Positions 1-5,554 of a stretch of 19,794 nucleotides of DNA are shown here, one piece after another. Source of the DNA: Clostridia bacterium (GTDB lineage: Bacteria; Bacillota; Clostridia; Oscillospirales; CAG-272); NCBI GenBank assembly GCA_017452565.1, contig JAFTMF010000104.1:1-19794 (forward strand). Direction: 5' to 3'. The notes beneath the pieces are model-generated. The model had not been told where the DNA came from, did no database searches, and worked only from the letters and a program-made list of their open reading frames with translations. How positions within the stretch are numbered: position 1 is the stretch's first letter; each line of letters starts with the position of its first letter. The position numbers were made by a program, and so were the translations under genes.

Positions 1-262
1 CCCGATAGTGACAGACGACGAGCACACGCTCGAAGTCCGCGAAAAGGTAACATCTCTTATCTCTTGCATAGATTCACGCCTTACCATTCACGATTTCCGA
101 ATGGTAAAGGGTCCCACTCATACAAACGTGCTTTTTGATGTTGTAGTGCCTTTCGATATGAAAAAGAGCGAAGAAGAACTTCGCGACAACGTGCAAACGA
201 TAGTTAAATCTATCGATAAAAATTATTATTCCGTTGTGAATATAGATAAATCTTACGTTTAA
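1..262 (+). CDS. Cation diffusion facilitator transporter, C-terminal fragment (5' end outside window)
   Basis: Only the last ~86 residues are present; the frame is open to the left edge (P-I-V-T-D-D... from base 2), so the apparent GTG at base 8 is an internal codon and not the start. The sequence is typical of the cytoplasmic dimerisation domain at the C-terminus of CDF (ZitB/FieF type) metal exporters: IHDFRMV, then GPTHTNVLFDVVVP, then a charged helix and a final beta strand ending VVNIDKSYV. The histidines in IHDF and GPTHTN lie where this domain usually binds Zn or similar divalent metals. In the family these proteins export Zn2+, Fe2+, Mn2+, Co2+ or Cd2+ in exchange for protons; the metal cannot be told from this fragment. 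The gene is followed by a strong terminator at 329-356, so it ends its transcription unit. Confidence 0.88.
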   Translation, partial: PIVTDDEHTLEVREKVTSLISCIDSRLTIHDFRMVKGPTHTNVLFDVVVPFDMKKSEEELRDNVQTIVKSIDKNYYSVVNIDKSYV

Positions 263-328
263 AAATAAAGCTTGTTAAAATAAAACTCCCGACTGAGTGT
301 CTGCAAAATTAGCGGTAAAATGAATTTA

Positions 329-356
329 GCCACCACGATTTTCGTGGTGGCTTTTT
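329..356 (+). terminator. Intrinsic terminator of the CDF gene
   Basis: A perfect 10-bp stem (329-338 with 342-351, GCCACCACGA/TCGTGGTGGC) has a 3-nt loop and is followed directly by five T on the + strand. It lies 67 bases after the CDF stop codon. Confidence 0.9.
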
Positions 357-360
357 GATA

Positions 361-397
361 TGCGGAAAGCAAAGCAAAGCCCCGCCGAGGCGGGGCT
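361..397 (-). terminator. Intrinsic terminator of the XRE regulator gene
   Basis: A GC-rich hairpin (378-386 pairing with 389-397, AGCCCCGCC/GGCGGGGCT) sits just downstream of the minus-strand regulator stop at 414. Read on the minus strand it is followed by a broken T-rich tract (TTGCTTTGCTTT). It lies back to back with the + strand terminator at 329-356, as expected for convergent genes. Confidence 0.75.
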
Positions 398-413
398 ATA
401 AGAAGATTGCAAT

Positions 414-1565
414 TTATTTTGCTTCAGCCATTTCTTTTGCTTTTGCAAGGAGCTTTGCGTAACGTTCATCCTCGCGCACATTATCAAACCAAGGCCACTT
501 TGTCATCGCATTAAATATATCGCCTTTGATTTGCCAAAACAACCACAAGTATGGTGTCCAAACACTTGTACCATCTTCAAAGAAGATATTAACAACGCAA
601 TTCTTTTCTATTTTGGAGATCTTTGCGTTTTCAAACAGTGTCGGAGAACCTGTTTCCATTTTCTTGCCTTCGGGTATTTGTAACCAAGTATCATACAATG
701 TAAAAGCTTTTTCAAGATATATAAAGCCCTCATCAATTTCGCCCGCACCGATCATTGCTCCTGCGGCCTTTAAGCACAAATCAGCATAGCAACCGCTCCA
801 TGCCTCAGGGATATCTCCATCATCTGAAATACATTCAAGAATTCTCATTCTATATTTCATAAGGGTAGCAGTTTTTTGTGGTTTTTCAAAGAGCATGCCA
901 TTGTCTTTTTCATAATACCGCATATACTCTCTTCCTAAAAAGTGCATCAAATTCAAGAGAACATTCGCTGTATTTTGCTTTTGATATTCTGCTTGTTTTC
1001 CCCTTTTCCAAAAACGCTCTTCGATACGTTCATTTTGACAAGAAGAATAAAATTGTTCGCTTTTGTATTGCCATTTTTCCCATTCATCATCGGGGCATAC
1101 GATGCTCATACATTCCAGTGCATTTTGACGGGTATATTCCCAAGTACAATCTGAAATAATTTTCTCGCATACTTCTTTTAGCAGCGGATAATCTCTTTGC
1201 CAACATTCTTTATTTCGTAAAATTGCCATAGCCAAACAATCGCAAATTGCAAAATCCGAGGGATACTTTTGATAATATTCTTTTGCCAAAACCAACTGTT
1301 CTGCCGGAAGCGAATGATTAAACTTTGACATAAAAAATTCAACATCGGCTTGGTGACTGGCTTCATCGTTGCCGATAAGCTCGTCAACCGTTATCTTAAA
1401 ACAATTTGCGATTCGAGGCAAAAGAGTAATATCGGGATAACCACCACGCTCCCAGTTGGAAACAGCTTGCGGTGAAACCATAAGCGCATTGGCTAATTCT
1501 TCTTGCGTTAGTTTCAGCTTTCTTCTTTCGCGTAGAATCACTTCCGCAATTTTCAATTCAACCAT
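414..1565 (-). CDS. XRE-family helix-turn-helix transcriptional regulator with a long helical C-terminal domain
   Basis: This is a 383-residue cytoplasmic DNA-binding protein. Residues ~4-62 form a classic HTH_3/Cro-CI domain: RERRKLKLTQEELANAL, then VSPQAVSNWERG, then LPRIANCFKITVDELIG. Residues ~70-383 are mainly helical, rich in Trp, Tyr and charged residues, and contain no catalytic motif I recognise; similar tails in Clostridia resemble TPR-like or peptide-sensing domains, but that is inference. The ATG start is fixed by AGGAGG 8 bases upstream. A good promoter (1611-1639) and a 12-bp palindrome at the start site (1590-1601) suggest autoregulation. By eye the gene is more AT-rich than thrS or the GH43 gene, which may mean separate ancestry. 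No neighbouring gene is an obvious target, so the regulon is unknown. Confidence 0.9.
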   Translation of the reverse strand: MVELKIAEVILRERRKLKLTQEELANALMVSPQAVSNWERGGYPDITLLPRIANCFKITVDELIGNDEASHQADVEFFMSKFNHSLPAEQLVLAKEYYQKYPSDFAICDCLAMAILRNKECWQRDYPLLKEVCEKIISDCTWEYTRQNALECMSIVCPDDEWEKWQYKSEQFYSSCQNERIEERFWKRGKQAEYQKQNTANVLLNLMHFLGREYMRYYEKDNGMLFEKPQKTATLMKYRMRILECISDDGDIPEAWSGCYADLCLKAAGAMIGAGEIDEGFIYLEKAFTLYDTWLQIPEGKKMETGSPTLFENAKISKIEKNCVVNIFFEDGTSVWTPYLWLFWQIKGDIFNAMTKWPWFDNVREDERYAKLLAKAKEMAEAK

Positions 1566-1589
1566 AAAATCCTCCTAAATGATTATTAG

Positions 1590-1601
1590 AGGTGCGCACC
1601 T
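1590..1601. promoter_or_regulatory. 12-bp palindrome at the regulator's transcription start (candidate operator)
   Basis: AGGTGCGCACCT is a perfect palindrome. It lies 10-21 bases downstream of the -10 box at 1611-1616, close to the expected +1, and upstream of the ribosome binding site of the XRE gene. A bound dimer would block initiation, so an autorepression operator is a reasonable inference. Confidence 0.5.
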
Positions 1602-1610
1602 TCTGGTAAT

Positions 1611-1639
1611 ATGATAGCATTAAACGCGCTGAAAGTCAA
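1611..1639 (-). promoter_or_regulatory. Sigma-A promoter of the XRE regulator
   Basis: On the minus strand TTGACT (1639-1634) and TATCAT (1616-1611) are separated by exactly 17 bp, matching the vegetative consensus at 5/6 and 5/6. The expected start is near 1604, giving a leader of about 40 nt. Confidence 0.8.
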
Positions 1640-1708
1640 CAACTGCGTTATTGAGTTTTCTCAAACGGCGTTTGAATAATACAATTAACACTTGTTTTCT
1701 ACTTTCCC

Positions 1709-1934
1709 GACGCTTGCGTCCGGTGCAAGCATAGCGCGTGGCAGTCCACGCACGATCGGGCAGAAGCCCGAACCCACTATACGCAGAAGAACGGCGCACC
1801 AAAGCCTTCCTCCGGGAGGAAGGGGGACCGCGATAGCGGTGGAAGGAGCCCGCGTGACTTTCAGTATGCACGGATTTTATTGTTACGCACTCTCCCTCAG
1901 TCTCCTACGGCGCCAGCTCCCTCCCGGAGGGAGC
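1709..1934. repeat. Palindrome-rich intergenic repeat element (MITE-like or structured RNA-like)
   Basis: The stretch 1620-2035 has no gene. Within it lies a chain of short perfect hairpins: GACGC/GCGTC (1709-1720), GCGTGG/CCACGC (1736-1751), CGGGC/GCCCG (1757-1770), CTTCCTCC/GGAGGAAG (1806-1822), ACCGC/GCGGT (1827-1840) and GCTCCCTCC/GGAGGGAGC (1916-1934). The section 1801-1939 has related, inverted ends (AAAGCCTTCCTCCGGGAGG on the left; AAAGGCTCCCTCCGGGAGG when the right end is read on the other strand), like a small non-autonomous inverted-repeat element. From general memory, similar CCCTCAG...CCAGCTCCCTC sequences recur between genes of gut Clostridia. Short reading frames here, on either strand, only translate the palindromes. 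Confidence 0.6.
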
Positions 1935-1956
1935 CTTTCATAATTTCGCTCCAACA

Positions 1957-1993
1957 CAAAAAACACCACCAAAGAAATTTCATTGGTGGTGTT
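1957..1993 (-). terminator. Terminator of the ECF S component operon
   Basis: An 11-bp perfect stem, AACACCACCAA (1962-1972) with TTGGTGGTGTT (1983-1993), is followed on the minus strand by a run of six T including the end of the stem. It lies ~45 bases beyond the stop of the 150-residue membrane protein. Confidence 0.85.
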
Positions 1994-2035
1994 CGTGTTT
2001 TCTCCGCTAAGAATGCAGAGACGATCGGGGGATTT

Positions 2036-2488
2036 TTATGTTTGTGGTTCCACATCCATCTCTACAATAATCTTTGAATGGCTTGTGTAAATCACTTCAC
2101 CGGTATATGTTCCATTGGAAAGATCATAGGTATCACCGAATGAGATTACTGTGATCGAATCGTCTGACAAAAGAGCGACATCCATCGCCGATTTTCCCGT
2201 TTGCTCTTTCCAATCCAACTTTCCTGTATAAGTAACGAAAGATTGCTGTGACAAGTCCACTGCAATATTTGAAGCAAGAAATCCCTGCCTAATGCATGCA
2301 ACCGCCCCCAAGATTATCACATACCAACCAATAAGATAGACACCGGTGCTTCTCCATGTCGTGTTTCGAATTCTCCGAGGAAGGATCTTCAGCAAGAAAA
2401 ACGCAATTACCACAAACAGGAGTGATAGAATGCACATAGATATTCTATAATTCAGATGATGGTGCAATACGTTTTGATATGCTTCCAT
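2036..2488 (-). CDS. Small membrane protein of unknown function (two TM segments), downstream of an ECF S component
   Basis: This 150-residue protein has two predicted membrane helices, about residues 14-36 (ending in the positive cluster KILPRRIRN) and 47-67, followed by an ~80-residue soluble, beta-rich domain (YTGKLDW, then VALLSDDSITVISFGDTYDL, then YTGEVIYTS). I recognise no family. The N-terminus is rich in His (HHH at 9-11). The ATG is only four bases after the stop of the ECF S gene and has AAGGTG upstream, so the two are almost surely one operon, and the terminator at 1957-1993 follows. A role linked to the transporter (accessory subunit or lipid/vitamin sensing) is conceivable only from this context. 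Confidence 0.75.
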   Translation of the reverse strand: MEAYQNVLHHHLNYRISMCILSLLFVVIAFFLLKILPRRIRNTTWRSTGVYLIGWYVIILGAVACIRQGFLASNIAVDLSQQSFVTYTGKLDWKEQTGKSAMDVALLSDDSITVISFGDTYDLSNGTYTGEVIYTSHSKIIVEMDVEPQT

Positions 2489-2492
2489 TGTG

Positions 2493-3044
2493 TCACCTTG
2501 CTTTTGGAAATGTACTGTAATTAGATTCTATTCCCATCCGTCTCATAATCCGTTTTGTCACAGGATATAAGAGGCAAGCCAGCGCTACGCTGATTCCACC
2601 TTTGATGAGGTATGGTACAAGATTGAGAATCGCTTTGCCGAAGCCGTACAGCATCCATTCGTAGCCAATATAGCCAGCCGCCATAACGAGTTCGCCTAAA
2701 ATGGCAGAGAGAATTAAGCCCACAAATGCCCATTTGCGAGGGAAAATCTTTTTGAGTAGTGCATACACAAGCCACGCCACCAGTGCGGTTGCCGCCTTAT
2801 CCACAAAAGTGATAGGAGCATAGGAAGCGTAGCCTGTGAAAAGGTCGGCAAACATAGAGCCAATGCCTGCGGCGATCACTCCGGGAAAGCCCAGCAGCCA
2901 GCCCGAAAGGAGGACGAAAACGTCTCCGAAGTGGATGTACCCTGCAGTTGGAATAGGGATCTGCACCATCATAGTCATCACACAGCAGAGTGCAGCAAAG
3001 AGTGCGGAAAGAGTAAGACGATATGTTTTCCGAGTGTGTTTCAA
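2493..3044 (-). CDS. ECF transporter S component (substrate-binding membrane subunit)
   Basis: This 183-residue polytopic protein has about six membrane helices. It fits the ECF S-component fold: a basic N-terminus leading into TM1 with the small-residue pattern ALFAALCCV (the surface that docks on EcfT), the GYIHFGD loop (35-41), LLSGWLLGFPGVIAAGIGSMFADLFTG with the Asp of the family, and SYAPITFVDKA. S components bind a vitamin or metal and share a common EcfA/A'/T energising module, none of which is in the window, so this is a group II type with the module encoded elsewhere. Substrate is unresolved (pyridoxine/HMP-like vitamins are usual for relatives) and no riboswitch was seen upstream. 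The start is TTG, chosen because AGAAGGA lies six bases before it and no ATG fits. A possible weak promoter (TTGCCG-17-GATTAT) starts in the hairpin at 3083-3107. Confidence 0.87.
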   Translation of the reverse strand: MKHTRKTYRLTLSALFAALCCVMTMMVQIPIPTAGYIHFGDVFVLLSGWLLGFPGVIAAGIGSMFADLFTGYASYAPITFVDKAATALVAWLVYALLKKIFPRKWAFVGLILSAILGELVMAAGYIGYEWMLYGFGKAILNLVPYLIKGGISVALACLLYPVTKRIMRRMGIESNYSTFPKAR

Positions 3045-3082
3045 GTGGATTCCTTCTTTACAGATAATCTATGCAAGTATTG

Positions 3083-3110
3083 AGCGCGGCAAAAAATTTG
3101 CCGCGCTTTT
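3083..3110. terminator. Strong hairpin between thrS and the ECF S gene (terminator or leader hairpin)
   Basis: An 11-bp perfect stem, AGCGCGGCAAA (3083-3093) with TTTGCCGCGCT (3097-3107), has an AAA loop. The T-tract (CTTTTC) is on the + strand, although the genes on both sides run on the minus strand; on that strand the hairpin is followed by CAATAC, so it is not a canonical minus-strand terminator. It lies about 40 bases upstream of the ECF S start and could also act in its leader. Confidence 0.5.
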
Positions 3111-3127
3111 CTAAAGTTTTAGGAGAT

Positions 3128-3180
3128 CCAAGAACCCTTTTTCAAAAGGGTTCTTGGTGGGGTGCGGGGCAAAGCCCTGC
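3128..3180. repeat. Two-hairpin intergenic repeat downstream of thrS
   Basis: A long stem (3128-3141 with 3144-3157, CCAAGAACCCTTTT/AAAAGGGTTCTTGG) is followed six bases later by GCGGGGC/GCCCTGC (3164-3170 with 3174-3180, AAA loop). From memory, AAGAACCC...GGGTTCTTGG plus GGGGCAAAGCCC units recur between genes of Clostridia. It begins 8 bases after the thrS stop, so it is the only candidate for ending the thrS transcript, but neither hairpin has a minus-strand T-run. Confidence 0.6.
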
Positions 3181-3187
3181 ATAAATT

Positions 3188-5122
3188 TTAATACTTTTCC
3201 TTGGTAGCGATCTGCTGGAGTGCCTTTGCGAAGAAGGCGTCGAAGGTCATATTCTCGGAAGAGCCGTCACGGTAACGGACTGCAACCATACCGGTCTCGG
3301 CTTCGTTGGCGCCCACAACCAGCATATAGGGGGTCTTTTCCAGCTGAGCAGCACGAATCTTGTAGCCGATCTTCTCGTTACGCTCGTCAACCTCTACACG
3401 CATACCTGCAGCCTTCATCTTAGCCGCCAGCTCTTCTGCGTAGGGGTGCTGATCGTAACCGATGGGCAGTACCTTTACCTGCGTGGGAGCCATCCACAGG
3501 GGCAGTGCGCCTGCGTAACGCTCGATGAGGTATGCCAGCGTACGCTCGTAGCAGCCAAGGCTGGTACGGTGGATAATATAAGGAGTCTTCTTCTGACCGT
3601 CGGTATCGGTATATTCCATACCGAACTTCTCTGCCAGCAGCATATCAATCTGAATGGTAACGATGGTGTCTTCCTTGCCGAATACGTTCTTGTACTGGAT
3701 ATCCAGCTTAGGACCGTAGAACGCTGCCTCATCGATGCCAATGGTGTATTCTACGCCCAGATTATCGAGAATCTCACCCATAACGCGCTGAGCCTCTTCC
3801 CACTGCTCGGGAGTGCCTTCGTACTTGATGCCTGCACGGGCAGGATCCCACTGACTGAAGCGGAAGGAGCAGTTTTCCAGCATACCAACGGTCTCCAGAC
3901 AATACTTAGCCAGCTCCAGACAGCCGCGGAATTCTTCCTCCAGCTGTTCGGGACGGAGCACCAGGTGACCCTCGGAAATGGTGAACTGTCTTACACGGAT
4001 CAGACCGTGCATCTCGCCGGAGTCCTCGTTACGGAAAAGAGTGGAGGTTTCGCCCAATCTCATAGGCAGATCACGGTAGGAACGAGCCTTGTTCAGAAAT
4101 ACCTGATACTGGAAGGGGCAGGTCATGGGACGCAGAGCGAAGCATTCCTTGGTTTCGTCGTTAGGATCACCCAGCACGAACATTCCGTCCAGATAATGAT
4201 CCCAGTGACCGGAGATCTTGTACAGATCGGATTTTGCCATCAGAGGGGTCTTGGTAAGCAGATAGCCACGCTCCTGCTCGGTGTCTTCAACCCATCTCTG
4301 AAGCAGCTGAATGACTCTTGCACCCTTGGGCATCAGAATGGGCAGACCCTGACCGATGGAGTCAACGGTGGTGAAATAGCCCAGATCTCTGCCCAGCTTG
4401 TTGTGGTCGCGCTTCTTGGCTTCTTCACGAGCGGTGAGGTAAGCGTTGAGCTGATCCTTGTTAGGGTATGCTACGCCGTAGATACGCTGGAGCTGCTTCT
4501 GGTCGGACTTGCCTTCCCAGTAAGCGCCGGTGCACTGAGTGAGCTTATACGCCTTGATAGCGCCGGTTGCAAAGAGGTGAGGACCTGCGCAGAGATCCAC
4601 GAACTCGCCCTGACGGTAGAAGGAAATCTCCTCACCCTCGGGCACGCGGTCGATGAGCAGAACCTTGTAGGGCTCGCCCTTCTCCTCCATCAGTGCGATG
4701 GCTTCCTCGCGGGGAAGTGTGAAGCGTTCCAGCTTCAGGTTTTCCTTGATGATCTTCTTCATTTCGGCTTCCAGCGCAGTGAGCGCCTCGGGGCCGAAGG
4801 CAACGTCGGAGTCGATATCGTAATAGAAGCCTTCCTCGATGGAGGGGCCGATGGTGAGCTTGGCGTCAGGATAGAGGCGCTTCACTGCCTGTGCCAGCAC
4901 GTGAGATGCGGTATGATTGAAAGTGCGCTTGCCGCCTTCGTCTGCGAAGGTGAGGGGGCTGACGGTATCGCCGTCATGGATGGGAGTAGAGAGGTCTACG
5001 GTTTCTCCGTTCACGGATGCCGCAATGACCTCGCGGCTGATGAGCTCTGCCTCTTTGATGGCATCGTATGCCATTACGACAGTCTCGGATTCCAGCAGAA
5101 TGTTGTTGACTTTGACTTTCAT
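3188..5122 (-). CDS. thrS: Threonine--tRNA ligase (ThrRS)
   Basis: This 644-residue cytoplasmic class II synthetase charges tRNA-Thr with threonine using ATP. Order of domains: TGS (1-60); editing domain (~63-225) with HTASH (His70, His74) and DLCAGPH (Cys178, His182), which clear mischarged Ser-tRNA; class II catalytic core (~245-540) with FRNE (Arg364), Zn ligands Cys335, His386 and His518, and motif 3 GCYERTLAYLIERY; anticodon-binding domain (~545-644). All key residues are present and the length is normal. The motif around the first Zn ligand is PMTCPFQYQ, where E. coli has PMNCPGH; this variant is shared by a clostridial subtype as far as I recall. The start is the ATG at 5120-5122 behind GGAAGGAC; an in-frame ATG 29 codons upstream lies inside the T-box terminator. 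Expression is controlled by the T-box leader at 5123-5495. Confidence 0.98.
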   Translation of the reverse strand: MKVKVNNILLESETVVMAYDAIKEAELISREVIAASVNGETVDLSTPIHDGDTVSPLTFADEGGKRTFNHTASHVLAQAVKRLYPDAKLTIGPSIEEGFYYDIDSDVAFGPEALTALEAEMKKIIKENLKLERFTLPREEAIALMEEKGEPYKVLLIDRVPEGEEISFYRQGEFVDLCAGPHLFATGAIKAYKLTQCTGAYWEGKSDQKQLQRIYGVAYPNKDQLNAYLTAREEAKKRDHNKLGRDLGYFTTVDSIGQGLPILMPKGARVIQLLQRWVEDTEQERGYLLTKTPLMAKSDLYKISGHWDHYLDGMFVLGDPNDETKECFALRPMTCPFQYQVFLNKARSYRDLPMRLGETSTLFRNEDSGEMHGLIRVRQFTISEGHLVLRPEQLEEEFRGCLELAKYCLETVGMLENCSFRFSQWDPARAGIKYEGTPEQWEEAQRVMGEILDNLGVEYTIGIDEAAFYGPKLDIQYKNVFGKEDTIVTIQIDMLLAEKFGMEYTDTDGQKKTPYIIHRTSLGCYERTLAYLIERYAGALPLWMAPTQVKVLPIGYDQHPYAEELAAKMKAAGMRVEVDERNEKIGYKIRAAQLEKTPYMLVVGANEAETGMVAVRYRDGSSENMTFDAFFAKALQQIATKEKY

Positions 5123-5156
5123 TTTAAGTCCTTCCTTTCTTCTTTCTGCGTCGGGG

Positions 5157-5218
5157 AAAATAAAAAGCACCCCGTACGCGTTATAGTTGGCTTGACAACT
5201 ATTTTGCATACGGGGTAC
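5157..5218 (-). terminator. Conditional T-box terminator before thrS
   Basis: ACCCCGTA (5216-5209) pairs with TACGGGGT (5176-5169), capped by an inner hairpin ATAGTTG/CAACTAT (5183-5189 with 5196-5202). On the minus strand it is followed by TTTTTATTTT. Its 5' arm is the same sequence as the 3' half of the antiterminator, so the two folds are mutually exclusive. Confidence 0.9.
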
Positions 5219-5308
5219 ATAGTTTATGTCGCTTGCAAACTGCTCGCAAATTGAAACGGCAATTTACATAGTTCGCTTGCGAACTACTCGCAAATTGCGT
5301 AGCAATTT
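5216..5308. repeat. Imperfect ~47-bp tandem repeat inside the T-box antiterminator loop
   Basis: Copy 1 (5216-5265) and copy 2 (5265-5308) both read TACATAGTT...CGCTTGC(A/G)AACT(G/A)CTCGCAAATTG...GCAATTT on the + strand; copy 1 has a few extra bases (TATGT near its start). Each copy folds into small hairpins (for example CAAATTGCGTAGCAATTTG at 5291-5309 and AGTTCGCTTGCGAACT at 5270-5285). An unrelated hairpin, GCAGTCAGCTTGCTGACTGC (5311-5330), separates copy 2 from the antiterminator's 5' half. The repeat carries its own copy of ACTATGTA (minus strand), the antiterminator 3' arm. Confidence 0.8.
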
Positions 5309-5466
5309 GGGCAGTCAGCTTGCTGACTGCTATGTACGGTTCCACCCGTGTTTTTCACTCATTTAACTGTTCACTTGACCCTATGGGTGGTAATCGGCGG
5401 GGACAAAACACGGTGCTTTCAGCGTTTGCACCGCTCTCTGTGGATTTGCGATCCCGGGATCGTGTC

Positions 5467-5500
5467 CCAAGGCAAGCATTTTTTCAGATGCTTACCTTGG
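5467..5500. repeat. Inverted repeat overlapping the thrS transcription start
   Basis: A 13-bp stem with one mismatch (5467-5479 with 5488-5500; CCAAGG...CCTTGG ends) begins one base downstream of the thrS -10 box and spans the expected +1 near 5494. Part of it is reused in the basal helix of T-box stem I. It could be an operator or simply leader structure. Confidence 0.45.
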
Positions 5501-5529
5501 ATTATACACCCGAAACGGCAATTTGTCAA
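5501..5529 (-). promoter_or_regulatory. Consensus sigma-A promoter of thrS
   Basis: TTGACA (5529-5524) and TATAAT (5506-5501) on the minus strand match the consensus at every position and are 17 bp apart. The -35 box lies only 25 bases after the GH43 stop codon, with no clear terminator between, so GH43 readthrough would enter the T-box leader. Confidence 0.92.
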
Positions 5530-5554
5530 GTGTTTTTTGCAAATTTTCTGCAGA

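Larger units (their letters stand above)
5123..5495 (-). promoter_or_regulatory. T-box leader (tRNA-Thr-sensing riboswitch) of thrS
   Basis: The ~370-nt leader has every T-box hallmark on the minus strand. Stem I carries CACAGAGAGCGG (AG bulge) and the apical ACGCTGAAAGC, closed by GGGAC/GTCCC; a lower CTTGCCT/AGGGTCAAG helix encloses a specifier loop containing GATTACCACCC, offering ACC (Thr) in register at 5389-5391 or 5386-5388. The T-box proper is GGGTGGAACCG (5347-5337), whose TGGA bulge pairs with the uncharged tRNA NCCA end. The antiterminator pairs ACGGG...GTACATAG (5349-5330) with CTATGTACCCCGT (5222-5210). The competing terminator follows at 5157-5218. Uncharged tRNA-Thr should therefore permit thrS transcription. 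Its loop between the two antiterminator halves is unusually long (~107 nt); see the repeats at 5216-5308. Confidence 0.93.

Noticed and set aside
1620..1943. Two ~83-residue frames in the gap after the regulator
   Set aside because: Both translate palindromic repeat sequence, giving low-complexity Arg/Ser/Pro-rich peptides without start signals.
5123..5209. Longer thrS start (29 extra codons)
   Set aside because: The extra codons lie in the T-box terminator and leader; the downstream ATG has the ribosome binding site and gives the normal TGS-domain N-terminus.
3446..5254. 602-residue open frame on the + strand
   Set aside because: It lies antisense to thrS, has no ribosome binding site or family resemblance, and arises from codon bias of the real gene.
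5216..5330. CRISPR-like repeat array in the thrS leader
   Set aside because: Only two imperfect copies directly abutting each other, no spacers, no cas genes.
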